Below, one piece after another: positions 1 through 5,698 of a DNA stretch of 11,376 bases. The DNA is from an uncultured Muribaculaceae bacterium (GTDB lineage Bacteria; Bacteroidota; Bacteroidia; Bacteroidales; Muribaculaceae), in the NCBI GenBank assembly GCA_934590135.1, contig CAKTOT010000074.1, forward strand, positions 1 to 11,376. The letters are read 5' to 3'. Position 1 is the stretch's first letter. Each line of letters starts with the position of its first letter. The notes beneath the pieces were generated by a model, which had not been told where the DNA came from, did no database searches, and saw nothing but the letters and a program-made list of their open reading frames with translations. The position numbers were made by a program, and so were the translations under genes.

Positions 1-435
1 GCGATAGGCTTGCTGGTAGTCTTTGAGCATCTTGTTGTTCCAAGACACTCCGTAGCCTAAGCCCATAAAGCCGCCGGCCACGAGTGGCAGTTTCCACCAA
101 CGGCGGTTGTATATCTGGCCCAGTCCGGGGAATAGCGCGGACATCCATACGGCGCGTGTGGGCGAGGGATTGAAGGCTACTTCGCGCTCCTCCCATAGGT
201 CGTAGTCGCCGAAGGGGTCGAACTCGCCGACAACGCTGAGGGTGTCACTGCCCAGAATGCTGCTGTCGCCGAGGGCTACGGGCGCTTCGACGGTTGTCGG
301 CGTTTCCATGGCCGTGATGCGCAGCGTGTCGCTTTCGGACGGCACTCGATTGCCGGCTTTAGCGGGGACGACGGCTATGAGCGTTAAGACGACAACGGCT
401 GTCAGACGTAATAATATGTCGGCCCGTCGGCTCAA
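1..435 (-). CDS. DUF5683 domain protein, N-terminal part (runs off window)
   Basis: Partial gene of about 145 codons, continuing past position 1. The open frame begins with a signal-peptide-like stretch (two Arg, then LLRLTAVVVLTLIAVVPAKA). A roughly 60-residue acidic/Thr-rich linker follows, then the DUF5683 signature: SALFPGLGQIYNRRWWKLP, a glycine-rich hydrophobic segment, and SWNNKMLKDYQQAY. No ATG fits the frame near parB. The best start is a TTG at 433-435 overlapping the parB stop, so the two are probably translationally coupled; this start is uncertain. In Bacteroidetes, genes of this family commonly follow parAB. The role is unknown; an envelope or membrane protein is likely. Family call is confident from the motif, function is not. 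Confidence 0.8.
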   Translation of the reverse strand, partial: MSRRADILLRLTAVVVLTLIAVVPAKAGNRVPSESDTLRITAMETPTTVEAPVALGDSSILGSDTLSVVGEFDPFGDYDLWEEREVAFNPSPTRAVWMSALFPGLGQIYNRRWWKLPLVAGGFMGLGYGVSWNNKMLKDYQQAYR

Positions 436-1331
436 TTTGATGTGGGTTTTAGCGAGTCGAACATGGTGATGAGGCGTTCCAGCTCGTCATCGTTGGCAAA
501 GGGGAAGGATATTTGCCCTTTGCCCGAGCGATTGCAGCTGAATTTGACCTTTGTATGGAAGGTTGAGGACAGTTGTTTGCCCAGAATGTCGAAGTCTCCG
601 GCCGAGTAGCGTGAGGCGCCTTTGCGGGCGTCTTCGCCGGACTTGGAGGCCATATCGCCTTCTTGGTATCGGCGTGCGAGTTCTTCGACGCGGCGTACGG
701 ACAGGCCTTTGCGCAGTATCTCGTTGTACAGCTTGAGCTGAAGCGCGGGCTTGTCTATGGTGAGCAGGGCGCGCGCGTGTCCCATGTCCACTCGTTTGTC
801 GCGCAATCCGAGTTGTACCTCGGCGGGCAGACGCAGCAGGCGCAGGAAGTTGGCGATGGTGGCGCGTTTCTTGCCTATGCGCTCGCTCAGCCGTTCTTGC
901 GTAAGGTTGTACTGGTCTATCAATTTCTTGAAAGTCAGGGCTATTTCGATGGCGTTGAGGTCCTCGCGTTGGATGTTCTCAATCAGGGCCATCTCGGTGA
1001 GCTCGGCTTCGTTGGCGGTGCGTATGTATGCCGGCACGTGGGTGAGCCCGGCACGCTGGGCGGCACGGAAGCGACGTTCGCCGGCGATAATCTGATAGCT
1101 ATCGGGTCCGGTCTTGCGCAGCGACAGGGGCTGAATTATGCCTAATTCGCGTATGCTGGCGGCCAGTTCGTCCAGGGCTTCTTCATCGAAGGTCCTGCGT
1201 GGTTGGTCGGGGTTGGGCTGTATCTGGGACAGCGGGATGTCGTTGATGGCCGAAGATCCACGTGCCGGAACATCGTCCATGGTGATGAGCGAGCCTAATC
1301 CGCGGCCTAAGGCGCTGTGTTTCTGTGTCAT
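432..1331 (-). CDS. parB: ParB/Spo0J chromosome-partitioning protein
   Basis: The 299-residue product is a centromere-binding CTPase that loads at parS and slides on DNA as a clamp. It starts with the family's short tail (ALGRGLGSL, residues 7-15), the ParA-contacting segment in known ParBs. The N-terminal CTP-binding domain has GERRFRAA at 84-91 and ENIQRE at 118-123. A helix-turn-helix follows at about 142-170 (LTQERLSERIGKKRATIANF), then MGHARALL at 183-190. A charged linker around 222-242 leads to a dimerisation domain of about 55 residues. Length is normal for chromosomal ParB. It lies 27 nt after parA and overlaps the DUF5683 gene by about 4 nt, so one operon is likely. All key motifs look intact. 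Confidence 0.96.
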   Translation of the reverse strand: MTQKHSALGRGLGSLITMDDVPARGSSAINDIPLSQIQPNPDQPRRTFDEEALDELAASIRELGIIQPLSLRKTGPDSYQIIAGERRFRAAQRAGLTHVPAYIRTANEAELTEMALIENIQREDLNAIEIALTFKKLIDQYNLTQERLSERIGKKRATIANFLRLLRLPAEVQLGLRDKRVDMGHARALLTIDKPALQLKLYNEILRKGLSVRRVEELARRYQEGDMASKSGEDARKGASRYSAGDFDILGKQLSSTFHTKVKFSCNRSGKGQISFPFANDDELERLITMFDSLKPTSN

Positions 1332-1358
1332 GATAGTGTCTTTGGAGTGATGTGTGGT

Positions 1359-2135
1359 TTAAGACTGCTTGGCGGCGTGCTTGGCGATGATTTCTTTGGC
1401 CAGGGCTACGTGTGATGTCGCACCGCGGCTCTCGGGATCGTACAGCAGCACGGGTAGTCCGTGGCTGGGCGCTTCGCTGAGTTTGATGTTGCGCGGTATC
1501 ACCGTATTGAATATCATGTCGGCGAAGTAGGTCTTCAGTTCTTCGTAAATTTGATTGGCCAGACGTAGGCGCGAATCGTACATTGTCAGTAGGAAGCCTT
1601 CAATCTCCAATTCGGGATTGAGACGCTTCTTGATGATGCGTATCGTGTTGAGCAGCTTGGAGATGCCTTCGAGGGCGAAGTACTCGGCCTGGACGGGGAT
1701 GATGACGCTGTCGGCGGCGGTGAGTGCGTTGACCGTAATCAATCCCAGCGACGGCGAGCAGTCTATGAGTATGTAGTCGTACTTGGAGCGTATCGGCTCG
1801 AGAAGTTTGGAGAGCACGCGCTCGCGCTCGGGCTGATTGATGAGCTCCAATTCGGCGCCGGCCAAGTCGATGCGACTGCCTATAAGTTCGAGGCCTTCGA
1901 CACAGGTCTTTACCTGCGAGCCGTCCAACGGATAGCCGTCTACCAGACATTCGTATATGGACGATGTCATCGATGCGGGGTCTATGCCGTAGCCGCTGGT
2001 GGCGTTGGCCTGCGGATCGGCATCGATGATGAGTACCTTCTTGCCTTCGGCGGCGAGGCTGGCGGCAAGGTTGATGGTCGTAGTGGTTTTGCCCACTCCG
2101 CCTTTTTGGTTTGCTATTGCAATGATTTTACCCAT
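1359..2135 (-). CDS. parA: ParA/Soj chromosome-partitioning ATPase
   Basis: The 258-residue product is a MinD/ParA-type ATPase that binds DNA non-specifically and drives segregation with ParB. It has the deviant Walker A KGGVGKT at residues 11-17 with the signature lysine K11, Walker A' DADPQ at 38-42, and Walker B ILIDCSPSLG at 122-131. The family's PVQAEYFALEG is at 148-157 and IPRNIKLSEAPSHG at 213-226. The ATG at 2133-2135 is chosen because MGKIIAIANQKGGVGKT is the usual Soj N-terminus. The frame stays open upstream to a GTG at 2346-2348, but those 71 residues have no family character and start next to the predicted transcription start. It is first gene of the parA-parB-DUF5683 operon. 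Confidence 0.96.
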   Translation of the reverse strand: MGKIIAIANQKGGVGKTTTTINLAASLAAEGKKVLIIDADPQANATSGYGIDPASMTSSIYECLVDGYPLDGSQVKTCVEGLELIGSRIDLAGAELELINQPERERVLSKLLEPIRSKYDYILIDCSPSLGLITVNALTAADSVIIPVQAEYFALEGISKLLNTIRIIKKRLNPELEIEGFLLTMYDSRLRLANQIYEELKTYFADMIFNTVIPRNIKLSEAPSHGLPVLLYDPESRGATSHVALAKEIIAKHAAKQS

Positions 2136-2207
2136 ATATTTACTATGTGATATGTCCTGAAATAAGTATGTGCACTCTCCGATGCTGCCGCTTGGACATG
2201 TCTTGGA

Positions 2208-2233
2208 GGGCGCGGTATATGCTTGTCGCGCCC
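2208..2233. repeat. Hairpin carrying the dispersed GGCGCGG-TATATGCTT motif
   Basis: GGGCGCG at 2208-2214 pairs perfectly with CGCGCCC at 2227-2233 across a 12-nt loop. It lies in the predicted parA leader, about 75 nt before the ATG. Positions 2209-2224 read GGCGCGGTATATGCTT, differing by one missing A from the copy at 5674-5690. The function is unknown; it could be an RNA structure, a protein site or a repeat remnant. Confidence 0.55.
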
Positions 2234-2318
2234 AAAGCCGTGTATGCCTATGCTTCACGACCGTGTCTTGGCTGCGGAATGTGCCCGGCGACAGTAGCGC
2301 GACAATCTCGGTGTAGCG

Positions 2319-2339
2319 CGTGGAACGCGATGTTCCACG
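2319..2339. promoter_or_regulatory. Operator-like inverted repeat at parAB transcription start
   Basis: CGTGGAAC at 2319-2326 and GTTCCACG at 2332-2339 form a perfect 8-bp inverted repeat with a 5-bp spacer. It starts only a few bases past the transcription start predicted from the promoter at 2351-2381. The half GTTCCACG equals a half-site of a typical parS (GTTCCACGTGGAAC), but the two halves are in swapped order, so this is not a canonical parS. It may be an autoregulatory site or an RNA hairpin. Confidence 0.5.
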
Positions 2340-2350
2340 TTTTGACACCG

Positions 2351-2381
2351 CAAATGTAGTTAAAAATCGGACAAGTACAAA
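2351..2381 (-). promoter_or_regulatory. Bacteroidetes-type promoter of the parAB operon
   Basis: On the minus strand, TTTG (2381-2378) is followed after 19 bp by TACATTTG (2358-2351). This matches the Bacteroidetes primary sigma-factor consensus (TTTG, about 19-21 bp, TAnnTTTG) at every fixed position. Transcription should begin near 2344, leaving a leader of about 210 nt before the parA ATG at 2135. Confidence 0.75.
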
Positions 2382-2543
2382 CTGCCGATGCTCCTAATGT
2401 TGATAAATTGTAGTGTGGTGTAGATAACTTTTTTGCGCTTTTCAAGTTATTTCAGACTACGAAAGTTATTTTCACGCTCTCGAGGCGTCGGCTCCGAGGC
2501 TTGTAGCGGCTGCCACGGGGCGCTCGTCAGGGCTTGTAGACGG

Positions 2544-2636
2544 CTGACGTATGAGGCGCGGAGGTGCTCCGCGTCGCTCGTAATGAGTGGCGGAGTCGCT
2601 CGTAAGTAGTGGCGTCGTTCAGAATGAGTAGCGGAG
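2544..2636 (-). repeat. Degenerate ~22-bp tandem repeats at and beyond the porin stop
   Basis: On the minus strand four related units follow each other: CTCCGCTACTCATTCTGAAC (the last porin codons and stop), CGCCACTACTTACGAGCGA, CTCCGCCACTCATTACGAGC, and CTCCGCGCCTCATACGTCAG. The third and fourth are separated by GACGCGGAGCAC, giving the hairpin CGCGGAG-GTG-CTCCGCG on the plus strand at 2557-2573. Unit 1 is coding and the others are not, which suggests duplication of the gene end or a spreading intergenic repeat. Confidence 0.55.
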
Positions 2637-4100
2637 CAGTGCGCTCAGGCGATTGGCATGGCCGGTGTGCGTGCCGTCGGCTGTGGCAAAATTGGCGCGT
2701 GAGCCGTGGATGTATTCGATGCCGAGGCGGAAGTTGTCGTCCACTTCGTAGTAGGCGTTGGCATAGATGTATTGGCCGTTCCGGTAAGCTGCCGCGGCGG
2801 AGGGCGTCCCGGAGTCGGCAGTGGCGGCGGTGTGGCTTACCTGTGCGCGGCTGTATCCGGCGGTCATATATGCCCGCGGGCTGAAATAGAGGTAAGTGCC
2901 TATGGTCCAGGCACAGGCTTCGGGCGCTTTGAGCCGCCCGGGAGTGTCTGCATCCGGAACGAGGTCGAGGTTGCGTCCGTCAAGGTCGTTGATATACGAT
3001 GCGATTCCTTGTCCGTAGGCTATGTGTCCGAAGGGCTTGAATATGCCGAAGGGCACGACTGCTCCCAGGTGTAAGCCCCATCCGGCGTGGCGGCGGTTGG
3101 TCTGTGCGACAAGGTCGCGGTAGGCAAGGTCGCGATAGATTGCGCCAAGGCGGATGCGCCATCCGCCTTGGCCGCTGTATTGGACGTAGAACGGAATGTC
3201 GGGAATGCGTGTGGTGGCGCTTGAGGCTTGCGTGCCGGTGCTGTAGGATGTGCGCGGCACCTCGATGGAGAAGGCGGCACGCAGGCCGCGGTATACCGGC
3301 GTGGTGTAGCGAAACAGGACGTTCTTGGCGCACACTTGGCCACCGGGACCCTGCGGATCGATGGTTGGCGCTTGCGTGCCGGCATCTACAAAGGTGCTGT
3401 TGTCGAGTCCTATGGTGAAGCCTTTGAGGCGTATATATGCCTGCTTGAGGCAGAATCCATAGCCGTTTTCGCCTCCGCCGGTAAAGTTGGAGCGTATGTA
3501 CACTGTATAAAGGCCCAGACGGGGCGAGCGGCCGACCAGACGTACGTACAGGCTTGAATTTGAGATGTCTGCTCCGAAACGTCGGGCGGCGGCATCGGTG
3601 TTGGGTACGGCAATGTCGGCTGTGGCAAAGTTGCGGCTGTCTATGGCGCCGGAAAAGTCGGTGGAGGCTGTGGCATAGAGCGTTCCGCCGATGCCGAAGG
3701 CTATGCGGCCTTTGCGGTCAAGTAGCAGAAAGCGCGGTGCTTCGGCCTCGTTGAATGATAGCCCTTCGCGTGAGAAGTATATTTGTACCACTTGATTGTC
3801 GGCATGGCGTATGTCGCCGTATAGTACAACGGCGCGGCGCGGCAGCAGTGAGGCACTGTCTGCCTTTAAGGCGGTCATTGCCGAGGTGTTGATTACGGCG
3901 CTGTCTGTGGATGCGGCTACGGCTGTCGCAGTAGTGGACGCGTCTGTCGCTGTTGCTGCCGAGGCCGCTGTTGCTGCTGAGATCACCGTTGCGGCAGCGG
4001 TTGTCGTTGCTACTGAGGTCGTTGCGGCTGTCGCCGTTGCATTGCAGTGTAGCGCTGCTGCAAGTGAGACGATGGCGGCGAGGCGTGTCGGTCGTGGCAT
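2619..4100 (-). CDS. DcaP-like outer-membrane porin
   Basis: The 493-residue product is an outer-membrane beta-barrel. It starts with a signal peptide (MPRPTRLAAIVSLAAALHCN, cleavage probably around residues 20-26). Residues about 21-80 are a low-complexity Ala/Thr/Ser/Val linker. The barrel begins near 90 (VVLYGDIRHA) and shows alternating strands and turns, including FTIGLDNSTFVDAGTQAPT (228-246), YVQYSGQGGWRIRLGAIYRD (305-324) and AYMTAGYSRAQ (410-420). It ends in LRYSF, with the terminal Phe typical of BAM substrates. The overall pattern resembles DcaP-type trimeric porins (PF19577); substrate unknown. The ATG at 4098-4100 is chosen over one 63 nt upstream because the signal peptide begins there. 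No consensus promoter is seen before it, so it may be read from the FKBP gene. Confidence 0.75.
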   Translation of the reverse strand: MPRPTRLAAIVSLAAALHCNATATAATTSVATTTAAATVISAATAASAATATDASTTATAVAASTDSAVINTSAMTALKADSASLLPRRAVVLYGDIRHADNQVVQIYFSREGLSFNEAEAPRFLLLDRKGRIAFGIGGTLYATASTDFSGAIDSRNFATADIAVPNTDAAARRFGADISNSSLYVRLVGRSPRLGLYTVYIRSNFTGGGENGYGFCLKQAYIRLKGFTIGLDNSTFVDAGTQAPTIDPQGPGGQVCAKNVLFRYTTPVYRGLRAAFSIEVPRTSYSTGTQASSATTRIPDIPFYVQYSGQGGWRIRLGAIYRDLAYRDLVAQTNRRHAGWGLHLGAVVPFGIFKPFGHIAYGQGIASYINDLDGRNLDLVPDADTPGRLKAPEACAWTIGTYLYFSPRAYMTAGYSRAQVSHTAATADSGTPSAAAAYRNGQYIYANAYYEVDDNFRLGIEYIHGSRANFATADGTHTGHANRLSALLRYSF

Positions 4101-4117
4101 GTCTGTGGCTTTTAGGT

Positions 4118-4207
4118 GGCGGCGTTGTCTGCCGCCGGGTGTCTGTTGTCTGTCAAAAGGCAACAGCAGGCATCGCCGAGCTTTGGGTGCTCGTGTGTGC
4201 CTGCTGT
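4118..4207 (-). other. Structured leader before the porin gene (three hairpins)
   Basis: On the minus strand, hairpin A pairs ACAGCAGGCA with TGCCTGCTGT (10 bp, 4198-4207 with 4163-4172) and has an inner CGAGC/GCTCG stem (4189-4193 with 4177-4181). Hairpin B pairs CTGTTG (4161-4166) with CAACAG (4143-4148) and shares four bases with the right arm of A, so full A and full B exclude each other. Hairpin C pairs GGCGGC with GCCGCC (4131-4136 with 4118-4123) 17 nt before the ATG. Hairpin A is followed by TGCCTTTTG and could be a weak terminator for the FKBP gene instead. Confidence 0.45.
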
Positions 4208-4221
4208 AGTATTATGCGCGT

Positions 4222-4257
4222 CGGACGGACGTCTGTCCGGCGATGATTGTTTTTTTT
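4222..4257. terminator. Palindrome with T8 tract downstream of the FKBP gene
   Basis: Positions 4222-4239 (CGGACGGACGTCTGTCCG) are a near-perfect palindrome with one mismatched pair. T8 at 4250-4257 follows on the plus strand, which corresponds to A8 before the stem on the minus strand. It lies about 48 nt past the FKBP stop. The T tract suits plus-strand termination, yet no plus-strand gene lies upstream. It may be a bidirectional terminator or a protein-binding palindrome. Confidence 0.35.
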
Positions 4258-4287
4258 GACTGTGGCTTGTGGTGGCGTCAGTCTGTG

Positions 4288-4866
4288 TCAGTCGTCGAAG
4301 TCGGGTAGCTCGTAGTAGGGAATGTCTACCAGGCGGAGGTTGAAGCGCAGTGCCGTGTAGGGCTTAATGGCGCCGTTGCTCTGGGTTCCGTAGGCTTGGG
4401 CGTAGGGAATAAGCACTTCCACGCTGTCGCCGGCGTGCATATTCTGTATTGCAAGTTTCCATCCGGAGATAAGGCCGTCGTCGTTGAGGCGCGAGCGGAA
4501 AAGCCCGTCTCCATAGGTCTTGATATTGGTGGACGAGTCTACGGGCGTGCCGTCATACAGGTGTAGGTGATAGCGTACATCTACGGTCGAGGTGGACAGG
4601 GGTACGAGGTTGTCTGTATGCGGCCCGTCGATGGTGTGCATCAGGACGTATGCGGTGACGTCCCACGGCGCTACCACCTTGGTGTAGTAGGGCGTTCCGT
4701 CGGCGTTGGTGCGATTGGCCTGTGCTTCTATCCACGCGATGTTGGCGTTGCGCCACTCGGCGTACTGGTCCCATAGTTGCTCGTTGTCGTTGTCGCTGCA
4801 TGCCGATTGGAATAGGGCGGCTCCGGCGGCGAGAGCTATGAGTATGGCTGAATGTATGCGTTTCAT
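4288..4866 (-). CDS. FKBP-type peptidyl-prolyl isomerase lipoprotein
   Basis: The 192-residue product is a probable envelope-anchored prolyl isomerase. The signal sequence MKRIHSAILIALAAGAALFQ runs to a lipobox-like SAC with Cys23. SDNDNEQ follows, an acidic stretch like the export signals of Bacteroidetes surface lipoproteins. After an N-terminal region, the FKBP fold occupies about 93-184: YHLHLYDGTPVDSS (99-112), LISGWKLAIQNMHAGD (132-147), IPYAQAYG (153-160) and LRFNLRLVDI (173-182). The Trp, Asp and Tyr of the active-site pocket are present, but the Phe preceding the Asp (FDSS in FKBP12) is Val here. The start is the ATG at 4864-4866, since upstream codons lack a signal peptide. It is 52 nt downstream of lemA. 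Client proteins are unknown; porin folding is a guess from position. Confidence 0.88.
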   Translation of the reverse strand: MKRIHSAILIALAAGAALFQSACSDNDNEQLWDQYAEWRNANIAWIEAQANRTNADGTPYYTKVVAPWDVTAYVLMHTIDGPHTDNLVPLSTSTVDVRYHLHLYDGTPVDSSTNIKTYGDGLFRSRLNDDGLISGWKLAIQNMHAGDSVEVLIPYAQAYGTQSNGAIKPYTALRFNLRLVDIPYYELPDFDD

Positions 4867-4918
4867 TGATAGTGTTTTGTGCGTGTTGGGAGTGTGCCGC
4901 GACATTGCTGCGGCGTGT

Positions 4919-5596
4919 TTACTCGTCAAAGTTGACGGTCACGGCTTTCTGGGCGCCGGCATCGGCTTGGAAGCCTTGCATCTTTTCAAATCCGAAGAGT
5001 CCGGCAAATATATTGGCCGGGAAGCGTCGGATGGCGACGTTGTAGGTCTTTACGGCCTCGTTGTAGCGTGTGCGCGCGGTGTTGATGCGGTTCTCGGTGC
5101 CTTCGAGTTGCACTTGCAGGTCTTTGAAGTTTTCGTTGGCTTTGAGGTCGGGATATGCCTCGTGTACGGCGTTGACGTACAGGCCGAGGGCGCGGTTGGC
5201 GGCTTCGTATTTGGACATATCGGGGCCTTGGCTGTGCGGTCCGCCGAAGGCTTGTGCGGCGTCTTGTGCGGCCATCAGCGAGTCTTGGGCCTGCTGTACG
5301 GCGGGCGCCAGTGTGCCGGTGCGCATTCCGGTGACGTTGGCCAGGGTGCTGCTTTCGTGCTTGGCGTAGCCTTTGACGGTGTTCACCAAGTTGGGTATGA
5401 GGTCGAAACGGCGCTGGTACGAGGTCTGGACGTCGTTCCATGCCTGGTCTACGGTTTCCTGCTTGGTGACCATGGAGTTGTAGGTGCATCCGCCGCCCAG
5501 TATGAGGACGAGGAGGACGAAGATGACGACGCCCCAGATGATGTTGGATTTTTTGACGGGGGTGCCGGATGAGGGGGAGGTGAAACTAAATGCCAT
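4919..5596 (-). CDS. lemA: LemA family protein
   Basis: The 225-residue product has a polar N-terminus, a membrane helix at about 18-36 (NIIWGVVIFVLLVLILGGG) and the LemA helical domain from about 38. Family marks are YNSMV (39-43), VDQAWNDVQTSYQRRFDLIP (49-68), NLVNTVKGYAKHE (69-81), EAYPDLKANENF (146-157) and TRYNEAVKTYN (176-186). LGGGC at 33-37 could also be read as a lipobox. A Gln/Ala-rich stretch at 98-130 makes it slightly longer than usual. LemA proteins are membrane-anchored helical bundles of unclear function, often next to TPM-domain genes; none is seen here. It sits 102 nt after glyS with no consensus promoter between them, and 52 nt before the FKBP gene. Confidence 0.92.
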   Translation of the reverse strand: MAFSFTSPSSGTPVKKSNIIWGVVIFVLLVLILGGGCTYNSMVTKQETVDQAWNDVQTSYQRRFDLIPNLVNTVKGYAKHESSTLANVTGMRTGTLAPAVQQAQDSLMAAQDAAQAFGGPHSQGPDMSKYEAANRALGLYVNAVHEAYPDLKANENFKDLQVQLEGTENRINTARTRYNEAVKTYNVAIRRFPANIFAGLFGFEKMQGFQADAGAQKAVTVNFDE

Positions 5597-5671
5597 TGTC
5601 GGTATTTATTAGTTTATTTAATAATGTGTATTGGTGTGGTGTGTCGTGCCTTGCATCTTGTGTCGTGTGCG

Positions 5672-5696
5672 TCGGCGCGGATATATGCTTTCGCCG
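5672..5696. repeat. Dispersed intergenic motif copy after glyS
   Basis: TCGGCGCGGATATATGCTTT at 5672-5691 matches the copy at 10112-10131 in 18 of 20 positions and the copy at 2209-2224 with one base missing. CGGCG (5673-5677) can pair with CGCCG (5692-5696). It lies just after the glyS stop and about 80 nt before the lemA start, so it may be a weak glyS terminator or a lemA leader element. Confidence 0.45.
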
Positions 5697-5698
5697 GA

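Larger units (their letters stand above)
2136..2618. other. Non-coding region between parA and porin gene
   Basis: No credible gene. From the parA side it holds a leader of about 210 nt with a 7-bp hairpin at 2208-2233 and an inverted repeat at 2319-2339. Next come the parAB promoter at 2351-2381 and an AT-rich inverted repeat at 2424-2450 (ATAACTT/AAGTTAT). The motif AAGTTATTT occurs twice, near 2444 and 2463. The part next to the porin stop has direct copies of GGCTTGTAG (2498 and 2531), a CGTCAG/CTGACG stem at 2525-2549, a compact GC hairpin at 2557-2573 and degenerate tandem repeats at 2544-2636. Confidence 0.7.

Noticed and set aside
2331..2346. Canonical parS at TGTTCCACGTTTTGAC
   Set aside because: Only the left half matches; the right half does not form the parS palindrome.
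3796..4246. Plus-strand Val/Ala-rich frames opposite the porin start
   Set aside because: They are shadows of the Ala/Thr-rich porin linker; the minus-strand frame has the signal peptide and barrel.
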